Assembly: GCF_018275325.1 (NCBI RefSeq)
Contig: NZ_JAGVQR010000004.1
Span: 1,054,001 to 1,118,000 of the forward strand
Reading direction: 5' to 3'
DNA: 64,000 nucleotides
Origin: Nocardioides palaemonis
GTDB taxonomy: Bacteria; Actinomycetota; Actinomycetes; Propionibacteriales; Nocardioidaceae
The notes under the pieces were generated by a model, which ran no database searches, was not told where the DNA came from, and saw nothing but the letters and a program-made list of their open reading frames with translations. This document shows, one piece after another, positions 50,912 through 62,408 of this stretch. Both the position numbers and the translations under genes were made by a program. Each line of letters opens with the position of its first letter. Position 1 is the first letter of the stretch.

Positions 50912-52540
50912 TCAGCGGCGACGCACCCTCGCCGCGACGGTGTCGACCAGACTCGTGACCTCCCGCACGTGCAGCAGGCGGGCGCCGGCCAGCACGACGA
51001 TCATCCCCACCCCCGCGCTCGCCCCACCGCGCACCAGCGAGAGCACCGGCCCGGGGTAGGCGCCGAGGCCCGCGAGCCCGCGCTCGACCAGCCAGGCGGC
51101 GACGCCGGCCGCGAGGAGCACGAGCCCCATCCGGACCAGGAACCGCACCAGCTGGGGCGTCTGGAGGCCGCCGACCGTGCGCCGCAGCAGCACGAAGCTC
51201 ACCACCGCGCCCACGACGTACGACGCGAGGTAGGCCACCACGAGGAGCGGGGCGGTGTCGTCGGCCGACCCGAGGGGCACCAGGACGCTCGCCACGACGA
51301 CGTTGGTGGCCGACACGGCGAGCTGGATGAAGAACACCAGCCGGGTGCGCTCCATCGCGTAGAAGCCGCGCAGCATGAAGTAGTGGACGGTGAAGAACAC
51401 GAGGGCCGGCCCGAAGACGGCGAGGGTCGGGGCGAACCGGGCGGCCTGCTCCTTGTCGGCCCAGCTGAAGGCGACGCTCGCGACGTCGACCGCCGTGATC
51501 GGCAGCAGCACCGCGAACGGCAGGACCAGGGCGAGCGACGTGCGCAGGGTGGAGCCGACCGTGCGGCCGAGCTCGGCCAGGCGGCCCTCGTGGGCGTACG
51601 ACGAGAGCCGCGGCAGGATCGCGGTCGCCAGCGAGACGGTGACGACCGCGTGCGGCACCATCATGATCAGCAGGCTGCTGGAGTAGACGAGGTAGCCGGT
51701 GCCGCCCTCCGCACTGCCGCCGGACGCGAGCTTGACCACCCGCAGGTACGCCAGCTGGGTGACCACCACGAAGAGCACCGTCCACACGCCCAGGCGCAGG
51801 GTGTGGCGCAGCTCGGGGTCGCGGAAGTCGAAGCGCGGTCGGTAGAGAAAGCCCGACGAGCGCAGGTAGGGCACGAGCACGACCAGCTGGGCGACGATGC
51901 CTAGCGTGGACCCCAGGCCCAGCAGCACCTCGGCGCCGGTCCCGAGCGCGTCCTGGGCGTCGGCCTCCGCGGTCGGACCGAGGACCAGCAGGTAGGCCAC
52001 GAGCACGCCGACGGCGATCAGGTTGTTGGCGATCGGCGCCCACATCATCGGCCCGAAGCGGCCGCGCGCGTTGAGGACCTGCCCGACCAGGACGTACATG
52101 CCGTAGAAGAACACCTGCGGCAGGCACCACCGGGTCAGGTCGACGATCGACTCCAGCTGGGCCTCGAGGGCCGGTCCGTAGTACTTCGAGTCGAGGTAGA
52201 GCCGCAGCACGAGGGGTGCGACGAGGACGAGCAGGACGGTCACGGCGCCGAGGAACAGCGCCGAGAGGGTGATGACCCGGCTGGCGTAGGCGTCGCCGCC
52301 GTCGGGGTCCTCCTTGATCCGCCGCACCAGCTGGGGCACCAGCACGGCGTTGAAGATGCCGCCGGCCAGCAGGATGTAGACCATGTTGGGCAGCGTGTTC
52401 GCGATCGCGAACAGGTCGCCGCGCAGCCCGGAGCCGAGCGCGACGACGAGCAGCGCCGCCCGGACGTAGCCGGACGCGCGCGAGACGACCGTGCCCGCGG
52501 CCATGACGGCCGAGGAGGCCAGGACCTTCTGGTCGCTCAC
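50912..52540 (-). CDS. murJ: Lipid II flippase MurJ (MviN)
   Basis: A 542-residue polytopic protein with about 14 helices. It moves lipid II to the outer face for peptidoglycan synthesis. The N-terminal SRASGYVRAALL segment and the later helices are MurJ-like. The GTG overlaps the DUF6049 stop. Unlike mycobacterial MviN there is no C-terminal pseudokinase; that domain is the next gene. Confidence 0.95.
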   Translation of the reverse strand: MSDQKVLASSAVMAAGTVVSRASGYVRAALLVVALGSGLRGDLFAIANTLPNMVYILLAGGIFNAVLVPQLVRRIKEDPDGGDAYASRVITLSALFLGAVTVLLVLVAPLVLRLYLDSKYYGPALEAQLESIVDLTRWCLPQVFFYGMYVLVGQVLNARGRFGPMMWAPIANNLIAVGVLVAYLLVLGPTAEADAQDALGTGAEVLLGLGSTLGIVAQLVVLVPYLRSSGFLYRPRFDFRDPELRHTLRLGVWTVLFVVVTQLAYLRVVKLASGGSAEGGTGYLVYSSSLLIMMVPHAVVTVSLATAILPRLSSYAHEGRLAELGRTVGSTLRTSLALVLPFAVLLPITAVDVASVAFSWADKEQAARFAPTLAVFGPALVFFTVHYFMLRGFYAMERTRLVFFIQLAVSATNVVVASVLVPLGSADDTAPLLVVAYLASYVVGAVVSFVLLRRTVGGLQTPQLVRFLVRMGLVLLAAGVAAWLVERGLAGLGAYPGPVLSLVRGGASAGVGMIVVLAGARLLHVREVTSLVDTVAARVRRR

Positions 52541-54795
52541 ACCTGTCCCATCGCGGTGTCGGAGGAGGTGGACCGAGCCTGCTCGGGAGCCTGCTCGGGA
52601 GCCGGCTCGGGCGCCGGCTCTGCGGTCGGCTCTGAGGTCGGCTCTGCCGCTGCGCGGTGCTCGCCGGCCCGCAGCTCGGCGCGCCGGGCGCGGATCTGGC
52701 CGGGCAGCCGGTAGCCGATCATCCCGAACAGCACGAGGGCGCCGGCGGCCATGACGACCCAGATCAGCGCGCTGACCCGGGCGGCGCGGATGGGGAGCTC
52801 CTCGCTCGAGCCGAGCGCGACCCCGTCGACGCTGGTGACCCGCATCCGGACCGGGTGGATACCGGCCTGGGTCGTGGTGGCCTTGAACCGCACCACGCTG
52901 CGGGCGCGGGGCCCGAGGTCGCGCACGCTGTCGCCGGTCAGGGTGACCTCGCCGTCGGTGACGATGCCGATCCCGACCGACACCGGCTGGTCGAGCCCGT
53001 TGACGAGCGTCGCACCGAGTCCGCCGGAGTCGCCCGAGAGCGTGACCCGCGTCGGCACCTCGATCGTGATCCGGCCGAGGTCGGCGCGCAGCGAGTCGTC
53101 CACCCGGTCGGCGGCCACCCGCGCGCGGCGCGGGCTCTGCCGGTGCTGCTCGGACAGGGTGACCAGCACCTCGTCACCCACCTGCTGCTCGAGCGTCGTC
53201 TGGAGGGTGAGGACCTGCTCGAGGAGCGTCGCGGCGTCGTCGGCGCGGTCGGCGGCGGCGAAGCCCGTCGCGGGGAGCTCCTCGTCGACGTCGAGGGTCT
53301 CGTAGGCGAGGTTCGACGCGTTGACGCCGGTCGCCCGGCGTGCGGCGACCCAGGTCGCGGGGATCGTGTCGAGCCACGGCTGCTCGAGCCCGTCGAAGAA
53401 GGACGCGGCGTCCTGGTCGCGCCACGTGGTCGGCAGCGTGACGACGAGCGGGGCGCGGTCGTCGCGGGCGATCCGCAGCGCGGCCTCGCTCAGCACGCGC
53501 TGGCGCAGCGCCAGGGGATCGAGGGGGTCGGTCGGCCCGGGACCGCCGGACTCGGCGCCGGTGCTGGTCAGCAGCGCCTCGTGGCCGAGCAGGCGGACCA
53601 CGGAGGTGGTCGTCTGCGGCGGGATGGCGAACGCGCTGTCGCCCAGGATGATCTGGACGTCCTCGGGGGTGGCCGCGATTGCCTCCGGGCTGAGCCGGCC
53701 GCCGGACGGGGCGACCGCGAGGGTGGCCGGGACCTGCAGGTCCGCCATCGCCTCGGTGCTCCGGGTGAGCGCCTGGGTGTAGCGCTCGGGGGACTGCCGC
53801 ACGGCCGCCGACACGTCGAGGTCGCCGAAGGGCAGGGCGAGCACGCTGCCCGAGCCGACGAGCGTGCGGAAGCGGGTGAGCCAGGCCGACGCCGCCTCCG
53901 CGACGGGCGCGACCTCGGGGTCGACCTCGCCGTCGGTCGGCACCGCCGGGTCGAGCTGGACGGGCGCGGGCTCCTCCGACTCCGGCGGGCTCGGCTCCTC
54001 GGTCGGCTCCTGGCCGGGGACCGTGGGGTCCGGCGCCAGCGAGCGCTCCGGGTTGCCGAGCGAGAGCCGGGTGATCGCGAGCAGCACGGCCGGGTCGACG
54101 AGCCACGTGTACGGCGTGGTGCCGGCGGCGTCCGCGGTGTCGAGCACGCCGTCGAGCGTCCCGCCGTCGGAGAGCCGGCGCAGCCAGCGCTCGGTGCCGC
54201 CGATCCGGCCCTCCGCGTCGTACCAGACCCGGTTGCGGACGGGCAGCACGAACGACGCGTCGAGCCCCACGTCGCCCCGCGGCAGCACCGGGATGAACGT
54301 CCGGGCCCGCCCGTCGGCGACCAGGTCGCGCGGCACCGCGCCGTCGCCGAGCGCGTGCACGCCGATCCAGTAGACCCCGGCCTCGTCGGGGATGCCGAGC
54401 AGGTCGACCGGCACCGAGTCGGAGAACTGTGCCGTCTCGCCGGGCGCGAGGGTGTCGATGGTGTCGAAGGTCCCCGGGACGGTGACCCGGCCACCGACGT
54501 CGGCCGTGGTGGGGATGGCGGCGGCGTTGGTCAGCGAGTCCAGGATCGGGCTCTGCGAGGCGAACGCGTGCATGTTGACCCGGGTGAAGGTGTCGTCGCT
54601 GGTGTTGGTGACGGTGCCGCTGATCCGGATGTCGCCGCGTCGTGGGACCGTCGGGTCGATCTCGTCGAGGTGCACCACGAGCGGGTCGGGGTCCTCCGCG
54701 GCGGCCGCCGCGGAGGGCGTCGTCGCGCCCGTCACGACCGCCCCGAGCGCCACCAGTCCCGCCAGGGCAGCACGGAGGACGGACGGGCGGGGCAC
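52537..54795 (-). CDS. DUF6049-family secreted membrane-anchored protein
   Basis: A 752-residue protein. Signal peptide at about 1-30, a large external region (30-690) that begins with an Ig-like LVVHLDEIDPTVPRRGD segment, and a C-terminal membrane helix at about 685-705 with a short cytoplasmic tail of PAPEP repeats. It equals Rv3909 by position: CCA enzyme, DUF6049, murJ, sigM. Function is unknown but linked to cell wall. TAGAGT lies six nt before the GTG, suggesting a leaderless message. Confidence 0.88.
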   Translation of the reverse strand: MPRPSVLRAALAGLVALGAVVTGATTPSAAAAAEDPDPLVVHLDEIDPTVPRRGDIRISGTVTNTSDDTFTRVNMHAFASQSPILDSLTNAAAIPTTADVGGRVTVPGTFDTIDTLAPGETAQFSDSVPVDLLGIPDEAGVYWIGVHALGDGAVPRDLVADGRARTFIPVLPRGDVGLDASFVLPVRNRVWYDAEGRIGGTERWLRRLSDGGTLDGVLDTADAAGTTPYTWLVDPAVLLAITRLSLGNPERSLAPDPTVPGQEPTEEPSPPESEEPAPVQLDPAVPTDGEVDPEVAPVAEAASAWLTRFRTLVGSGSVLALPFGDLDVSAAVRQSPERYTQALTRSTEAMADLQVPATLAVAPSGGRLSPEAIAATPEDVQIILGDSAFAIPPQTTTSVVRLLGHEALLTSTGAESGGPGPTDPLDPLALRQRVLSEAALRIARDDRAPLVVTLPTTWRDQDAASFFDGLEQPWLDTIPATWVAARRATGVNASNLAYETLDVDEELPATGFAAADRADDAATLLEQVLTLQTTLEQQVGDEVLVTLSEQHRQSPRRARVAADRVDDSLRADLGRITIEVPTRVTLSGDSGGLGATLVNGLDQPVSVGIGIVTDGEVTLTGDSVRDLGPRARSVVRFKATTTQAGIHPVRMRVTSVDGVALGSSEELPIRAARVSALIWVVMAAGALVLFGMIGYRLPGQIRARRAELRAGEHRAAAEPTSEPTAEPAPEPAPEQAPEQARSTSSDTAMGQV

Positions 54796-54899
54796 GGACG
54801 AACTCTAGAGGACCGGTGGGGACCCTCCCCGGCTGACGCGCGCCCCCCACGTGCGCTCGGATGAGGGCGCCCGGCGATCTCCCCCTAGACTCAGGCGCC

Positions 54900-56345
54900 G
54901 TGTCCGACGTCGCCCCGCCCCCGCTCACGATCGTGGAGATCCAGCACCGCGTCGGCGCGGAGCTGGACCGGATCGGGTCGGTGATCGACGAGCTCGGCGC
55001 CCGCTTCGCCGCGGCGGGCGAGGAGCTCGCGCTGGTCGGCGGGCCGGTGCGCGACGCGATGCTCGGGCGGCTGCAGAACGACCTCGACCTCACCACCTCG
55101 GCGCACCCGGACGTCACCGAGCGGCTGGTGTCGGGCTGGGCCGACGCGGTGTGGGACATGGGCCGCGCGTTCGGCACGATCGGCTGCCGCAAGGGTCCGT
55201 GGCAGGTCGAGATCACGACCTACCGCTCGGAGAGCTACGACCCGTCCTCGCGCAAGCCCGACGTCGACTTCGGCGACAGCCTCGAGGGCGACCTCGGCCG
55301 GCGCGACTTCAGCGTGAACTCGATGGCCGTACGGGTGCCGGGCCGCGAGTTCGTCGACCCGTTCGGCGGCGTGGTGGACCTGGCCGAGCGGGTGCTCCGC
55401 ACGCCGGGTGCCCCGGAGGACTCGTTCTCCGACGACCCGCTGCGGATGATGCGGGCGGCCCGCTTCGCCGCCCAGCTCGGCTTCGACGTCGCGCCCGAGG
55501 TGGTCGCGGCGATGACCGAGATGGCCGGGCGGATCGAGATCATCTCCGCCGAGCGGGTGCGCGACGAGCTGGTCAAGCTGGTCTGCGCGCCGCACCCCCG
55601 CCGCGGGCTGAGCCTGCTCGTCGAGACCGGGCTGGCCGAGCACGTGCTGCCCGAGCTGCCGGCGCTGGCGCTCGAGCGCGACGAGCACCACCGGCACAAG
55701 GACGTCTACGAGCACACGCTGACCGTGCTCGAGCAGTCGATCGACCTCGAGCACCGCCTGGGCGGCGGTCCGGACTTCGTCAGCCGCTTCGCCGCGCTGA
55801 TGCACGACGTCGGCAAGCCCCGGACGCGGCGTTTCGAGACCGGCGGCGTGGTGACCTTCCACCACCACGACGTCGTCGGCGCCAAGCTGACCCGCAAGCG
55901 GATGCAGAAGCTGCGCTTCTCCAACCACGACATCGACGCGGTCTCGAAGCTGGTGGAGCTGCACCTGCGCTTCCACGGCTACGGCTCGGGCGAGTGGACC
56001 GACAGCGCGGTGCGCCGCTACGTCCGCGACGCCGGCGACCAGCTCGAGCGGCTGCACATCCTCACCCGCGCCGACTGCACCACCCGCAACCAGCGCAAGG
56101 CCGACCGGCTGCGGCGGACGTACGACTCGCTCGAGGAGCGAATCGCGCGGCTGTCGGAGGAGGAGGAGCTCGCGGCCGTGCGGCCCGACCTCGACGGCAA
56201 CCAGATCATGGAGCTGCTCGGGATCGGCCCGGGTCGCGAGGTCGGCGAGGCCTACAAGTTCCTGCTCGACCTGCGCCTCGACGAGGGCCCGCGGACGCCC
56301 GAGCAGGCCGAGGCGGCGCTGCGGGAGTGGTGGGCGGCTCGCTGA
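54900..56345 (+). CDS. CCA tRNA nucleotidyltransferase
   Basis: A 481-residue class II nucleotidyltransferase that adds CCA to tRNA 3' ends. LVGGPVRDAML and NDLDLTT mark the active site; an HD domain (HKDVYEHT, LMHDVGKPRTR) follows. tRNA-Ile(GAT) in this window needs it because it lacks an encoded CCA. The GTG at 54900 is preceded by TAGACT eight nt upstream, a leaderless -10; an in-frame ATG at 54861 would lie upstream of that promoter. Divergent from the DUF6049 gene. Confidence 0.93.
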   Translation: MSDVAPPPLTIVEIQHRVGAELDRIGSVIDELGARFAAAGEELALVGGPVRDAMLGRLQNDLDLTTSAHPDVTERLVSGWADAVWDMGRAFGTIGCRKGPWQVEITTYRSESYDPSSRKPDVDFGDSLEGDLGRRDFSVNSMAVRVPGREFVDPFGGVVDLAERVLRTPGAPEDSFSDDPLRMMRAARFAAQLGFDVAPEVVAAMTEMAGRIEIISAERVRDELVKLVCAPHPRRGLSLLVETGLAEHVLPELPALALERDEHHRHKDVYEHTLTVLEQSIDLEHRLGGGPDFVSRFAALMHDVGKPRTRRFETGGVVTFHHHDVVGAKLTRKRMQKLRFSNHDIDAVSKLVELHLRFHGYGSGEWTDSAVRRYVRDAGDQLERLHILTRADCTTRNQRKADRLRRTYDSLEERIARLSEEEELAAVRPDLDGNQIMELLGIGPGREVGEAYKFLLDLRLDEGPRTPEQAEAALREWWAAR

Positions 56346-56351
56346 GCCAGC

Positions 56352-56981
56352 TCAGGCGCTGCGCGCGCCGACCTGCTCGTCGAGCCAGGCCGGGAACCGG
56401 GTGAGGTCGTCGAGGACGACGTCGGTGCCGGCGTCGACCAGCTCGGCACGGGTGCAGCCGCCGGTCAGCACCGACACGCTCAGCACGCCGGCGGCGCGGG
56501 CGCCCTCGACGTCGTGGACGTGGTCGCCGACGTAGGCCAGGGCACGCTCCCGGCGCAGCACGTCGGCCTTGCCGACGCCCCAGACCCAGCCCTCGAGGTG
56601 GTCGGCCTCGAGGCCGAGGTGGTCGAGGTGGAGCCGGGCGTTGGGGGTGTACTTCCCGGTGACGACGAGCACCCGCCCGCCGTGCGCACGCACCGCCTCG
56701 AACGCCTCGTGGGCGCCGGCCAGCGCCGGCACCGTGGTGATCGCGTGGTCGGGGTAGAGCTCGCGGAACCGGTCGCCGGCCGGGCCGACCTGCTCGGCCG
56801 GCAGGTGGGGCGCGAGCAGGTGGTCGAGCGGCGGGCCGAGCCGCGCCGTCATCTCCTCGACCGGGAAGTCGACCCCGAGCTCGGCGCCGAGCGCCAGCAG
56901 CACCTGCCGGAACCCGGCTGCGGTGTCGATGAGCGTGAGGTCGAGGTCGAAGCCGACCACGAGGGGCGTGCGTGCGGTCAC
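56352..56981 (-). CDS. HAD-family phosphatase
   Basis: A 209-residue HAD hydrolase. Motif I is DLDLTLID with the nucleophilic aspartate, motif II is VTGK and motif III/IV is GDHVHDVEGARAAG. It resembles phosphoglycolate phosphatases, but the substrate is not certain. The GTG has TACGCT six nt upstream, so it may be leaderless. It converges on the CCA-adding gene with a 6-nt gap. Confidence 0.9.
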   Translation of the reverse strand: MTARTPLVVGFDLDLTLIDTAAGFRQVLLALGAELGVDFPVEEMTARLGPPLDHLLAPHLPAEQVGPAGDRFRELYPDHAITTVPALAGAHEAFEAVRAHGGRVLVVTGKYTPNARLHLDHLGLEADHLEGWVWGVGKADVLRRERALAYVGDHVHDVEGARAAGVLSVSVLTGGCTRAELVDAGTDVVLDDLTRFPAWLDEQVGARSA

Positions 56982-57032
56982 GCGGGGAGCGTACGTGCGT
57001 CACCCTCGGCCGGCTCGACGCCCCCTGGACGG

Positions 57033-57091
57033 AGAACTGCGGCCGTACGACCACTCCGGAGGGCTCCGGGTCGTCGTACGGCCGCAGTTCT
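57033..57091. repeat. 59-nt palindromic element, copy 1
   Basis: AGAACTGCGGCCGTACGAC pairs with GTCGTACGGCCGCAGTTCT as a perfect 19-bp stem around a G/C-rich loop with CTCCGG repeats. All 59 nt are identical to copy 2 at 58174-58232. The rest of the 56982-57215 gap has two TCCACAGG motifs but no gene. Confidence 0.9.
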
Positions 57092-57215
57092 CGAGGTGGC
57101 AGCCCGGCCCACGGCGTGAGCCCCGTTCCTTCCACAGGCTGCGCACCGCGGCGGTCCTCCACAGGGCGGGAGCGGCCCGGGTGCGCCGATCGAGCCAGCA
57201 CGGAACGGTGCCTGG

Positions 57216-58166
57216 GTGGAGCAGACGGGGGAGCAGGGCGACGCGGTGGTTGCGGTCGGCTGTCGGCGTGGGCGGGAGTGGGTGCGGGTCAGCCGGGGCC
57301 TCCATCGTCGCGCTGACGCGGCCGACCCCCGGGGCGCGGACCTGCTCGCGTGGCAGGCACTCCTGCCGGACGGGGCCGCCTTCGCGGCCCTGACCGCCGC
57401 CGAGCGGCGCGGGTGGGACCTGCCTCCCCTGCCCGAGCGACTGCCGGTGTGCGTGGCGATGCCCTACGGCGCGACGGCGCCGGTCCGCCCGGGAGCCTTG
57501 CGGGTCACGCGTCACCGCCTGGTGCCCCCGCACGACGTCCGGGACGGAGTGCGACTGACCACTGCGGCTGAGACGTTGCTGACCTGCGCGCCGCTGCTCA
57601 GCCTGCTCGATCTCGTGGTGCTCGTGGACAGCGCGCTGCGCGCGAAGGACATCGAGCTCCTCGAGCTGCACCTCGCGTGTCGCCACCACCGCCGGGGCGT
57701 AGGACGGTTGCGGGACGCGGTGGCGCTGGCCGATCCCGAGGCCGAATCGGTCATGGAGACCCTGCTGAGGGTGCTGCACGTGGTGTGCGGCATCGCCGTG
57801 GAGACCCAGCACACGGTGCGCGACGAGCAGGGCTGGTTGGTCGCGCGCGGCGACCTGTGGCTCGTCGGCACCCGAACCCTGGTCGACTTCGACGGCGCGG
57901 TCCACGCCGACCGGCGCCAGCAGCGCAAGGACCGCCGGCGTGACCGGAGGGTCAGCGGTGCGGACTGGGTGCTCAATGCCTACACCGACGAGGACGTGCT
58001 CCGTCGACCGGTGAGCATCCTGCGCGAGGCAGATGCCGTCATCGGTCGTCCTCACGAGCCGCAGCGGATCCGCGCGTGGACCGCGCTCCTACGCGAGTCA
58101 GGGTGGACCGCCGCCGGCCGCGAGGCCCTCGCCCGGCGCCACGGGGCGAGACCTCAGGCCGGGTGA
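57216..58166 (+). CDS. DUF559/VSR-like nuclease-fold protein, AbiEi-like N-terminus
   Basis: A 316-residue protein of a family common in actinobacteria: a variable N-terminal half resembling type IV AbiEi antitoxin-like regions, and a C-terminal DUF559 domain of the PD-(D/E)XK/VSR type (about 175-290). Visible nuclease-like residues are Glu177 and Glu181, Asp213 in GDLWLV and Asp224 in VDFDGAVH, where Glu is usual. Function is unknown. The GTG lacks a strong ribosome-binding site. The gene stands alone, bracketed by two identical palindromes. Confidence 0.7.
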   Translation: MEQTGEQGDAVVAVGCRRGREWVRVSRGLHRRADAADPRGADLLAWQALLPDGAAFAALTAAERRGWDLPPLPERLPVCVAMPYGATAPVRPGALRVTRHRLVPPHDVRDGVRLTTAAETLLTCAPLLSLLDLVVLVDSALRAKDIELLELHLACRHHRRGVGRLRDAVALADPEAESVMETLLRVLHVVCGIAVETQHTVRDEQGWLVARGDLWLVGTRTLVDFDGAVHADRRQQRKDRRRDRRVSGADWVLNAYTDEDVLRRPVSILREADAVIGRPHEPQRIRAWTALLRESGWTAAGREALARRHGARPQAG

Positions 58167-58173
58167 TGCACGA

Positions 58174-58232
58174 AGAACTGCGGCCGTACGACCACTCCGG
58201 AGGGCTCCGGGTCGTCGTACGGCCGCAGTTCT
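58174..58232. repeat. 59-nt palindromic element, copy 2
   Basis: Identical to 57033-57091 over all 59 nt. It begins 7 nt after the stop of the DUF559-like gene and ends 32 nt before the stop of the inositol-phosphate synthase gene, so it could terminate both. Confidence 0.9.
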
Positions 58233-58264
58233 GGGGCGGACGCCGCGCGGGCGTCAGCCGGGGG

Positions 58265-59347
58265 TCACTCGCCCTTGATGAACTTCTCGAGCTCGGCGCG
58301 ACCGATGTCGTCGGGCATCTGCACCGGCGGGGACTTCATCAGGTAGGTCGAGGCCGGGATGATCGGGCCGCCGATGCCGCGGTCCTTGGCGATCTTGGCG
58401 GCGCGGACGGCGTCGATGATGATGCCGGCGGAGTTCGGGGAGTCCCAGACCTCGAGCTTGTACTCCAGGTTGAGCGGGACGTCGCCGAACGCGCGACCCT
58501 CGAGGCGGACGTAGGCCCACTTGCGGTCGTCGAGCCACGCGACGTAGTCGGACGGGCCGATGTGGACGTTCTTGCTGTCGATCTTGTCGGCCAGCTCGCC
58601 GGTGAGGTTGGACGTCACGGCCTGGGTCTTGGAGACCTTCTTCGACTCCAGGCGCTCGCGCTCGAGCATGTTCTTGAAGTCCATGTTGCCGCCGACGTTG
58701 AGCTGGTACGTGCGGTCCAGCGCGACGCCGCGGTCCTCGAACAGCTTGGCCATCACGCGGTGGGTGATGGTCGCGCCGACCTGGCTCTTGATGTCGTCGC
58801 CGACGATCGGGACGCCCGCGTCCTCGAACTTCTTGGCCCACTCGGGGTCGGAGGCGATGAAGACCGGCAGCGCGTTGACGAAGCCGACGCCGGCGTCGAT
58901 CGCGCACTGGGCGTAGAACTTGTCGGCCTCCTCGGAGCCCACCGGGAGGTAGGAGACGAGCACGTCGACCTCGGCGTCCTTGAGCGCCTGGACGACGTCG
59001 ACCGGCTCGGCCGCGGACTCCTCGATGGTGGCCTTGTAGTACTTGCCGAGGCCGTCGAGGGTCGGGCCGCGCTTGACCTCGACGCCGAGCGTCGGGACGT
59101 CGGCGATCTTGATGGTGTTGTTCTCGGAGGCGTTGATCGCCTCGGAGAGGTCCTTGCCGACCTTCTTGTCGTCGACGTCGAAGGCGACGACGAACTGGAC
59201 GTCCTTGACGTGGTAGTCACCGAAGACGACGTGCATGAGCCCGGGGACGGTGGCCGACGGGTCCGCGTCCTTGTAGTACTCCACGCCCTGGACGAGGGAG
59301 GTGGCGCAGTTGCCGACTCCGACGATCCCTACTCGTACCGAACCCAT
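58265..59347 (-). CDS. ino1: Inositol-3-phosphate synthase
   Basis: A 360-residue NAD-dependent enzyme that makes inositol-phosphate from glucose 6-phosphate, the entry to phosphatidylinositol and mycothiol in actinobacteria. NAD motif VGIVGVGNCATSL; later DDIKSQVGATITHR and GGNMDFKNML are family hallmarks. GAAGGAG lies upstream of the ATG. It is 13 nt downstream of the padR gene and cotranscribed with it. Confidence 0.96.
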   Translation of the reverse strand: MGSVRVGIVGVGNCATSLVQGVEYYKDADPSATVPGLMHVVFGDYHVKDVQFVVAFDVDDKKVGKDLSEAINASENNTIKIADVPTLGVEVKRGPTLDGLGKYYKATIEESAAEPVDVVQALKDAEVDVLVSYLPVGSEEADKFYAQCAIDAGVGFVNALPVFIASDPEWAKKFEDAGVPIVGDDIKSQVGATITHRVMAKLFEDRGVALDRTYQLNVGGNMDFKNMLERERLESKKVSKTQAVTSNLTGELADKIDSKNVHIGPSDYVAWLDDRKWAYVRLEGRAFGDVPLNLEYKLEVWDSPNSAGIIIDAVRAAKIAKDRGIGGPIIPASTYLMKSPPVQMPDDIGRAELEKFIKGE

Positions 59348-59360
59348 GGGGCTCTCCTTC

Positions 59361-59987
59361 TCATTGCTGGGTCTGTGCTTGCTGGTTGGCTGGACTGCTG
59401 GCTGGTGTGCCGGACTGCTGGGTGCTGGCCGGCGGTGCGGTCGGGGGGTCGTCACCGCGCTCGGCGCGGATCAGGTCCGACAGCCACCGCACCTCGCGCT
59501 CGACCGACTCCACGCCGTGACGCTGGAGCTCGCCGGCGTACCGGTCGACCTCGGCCTGGGTGCGTTCGAGCTCGGCCTGGACCCGTGCCAGGCGCTCCTG
59601 GAGCCGTGAGCGACGTCCCTCGAGGACGCGCAGCCGGATCTCCATGTCGGTGGAGGAGAAGAACGTGAAGCGGATGTCGAAGTTGTCGTCCTCCCACGCG
59701 GTGGGGCCGACCTCCGACATCAACCGGTGGAACTCCTCGTGTCCCGCGTCGGTGACCTCGTAGACGATCCGCGGGCGGCGGCTCGCCGTGGTGGTCGTCG
59801 TCGCGGCCTCGGTGATGAGGTTGGCGCGCAGCATCTTCTTGAGCGCCGGGTAGAGCGAGCCGTAGGACAGCACGCGGCCCCATCCGAGCATCAGGTTGAG
59901 GCGCTTGCGCAGCTCGTAGCCGTGCATGGGTCCCTCGTGCAGCAGTCCGAGGACTGCCAGCTCGATGGTGTCACCACGACGTGCCAT
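59361..59987 (-). CDS. PadR-family transcriptional regulator
   Basis: A 208-residue regulator. The N-terminal winged helix (IELAVLGLLHEGPMHGYELRK to YGSLYPALKKM) is followed by a helical C-terminal region and a Gln/Ala-rich tail. It probably controls its own operon with ino1 and perhaps the divergent PBP gene. The ATG has TACGAT 7 nt upstream (59995-60000 on the plus strand), so it may be leaderless, and that box overlaps the operator at 59994-60006. Confidence 0.9.
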   Translation of the reverse strand: MARRGDTIELAVLGLLHEGPMHGYELRKRLNLMLGWGRVLSYGSLYPALKKMLRANLITEAATTTTTASRRPRIVYEVTDAGHEEFHRLMSEVGPTAWEDDNFDIRFTFFSSTDMEIRLRVLEGRRSRLQERLARVQAELERTQAEVDRYAGELQRHGVESVEREVRWLSDLIRAERGDDPPTAPPASTQQSGTPASSPANQQAQTQQ

Positions 59988-59993
59988 GCGATC

Positions 59994-60006
59994 TATCGTA
60001 CCGATA
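59994..60006. promoter_or_regulatory. Likely PadR operator
   Basis: TATCG-TAC-CGATA is a perfect inverted repeat. It overlaps the -10 box of padR and lies 54 nt before the PBP start, so one site could regulate both genes. Confidence 0.6.
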
Positions 60007-60059
60007 TATCCGTGAACGACGAATCAGGGATCTCCGAGCGCCACCCGTACCCTTTCTGG

Positions 60060-62402
<2,343 letters not shown>

Positions 62403-62408
62403 CCTCCC

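Noticed and set aside
57216..58166. Complete type IV toxin-antitoxin system
   Set aside because: Only one gene is present; no AbiEii-type toxin lies beside it.
60012..60059. Upstream GTG start for the class A PBP
   Set aside because: The GTG at 60060 has a leaderless -10 at the right distance, and residues upstream are not PBP-like.
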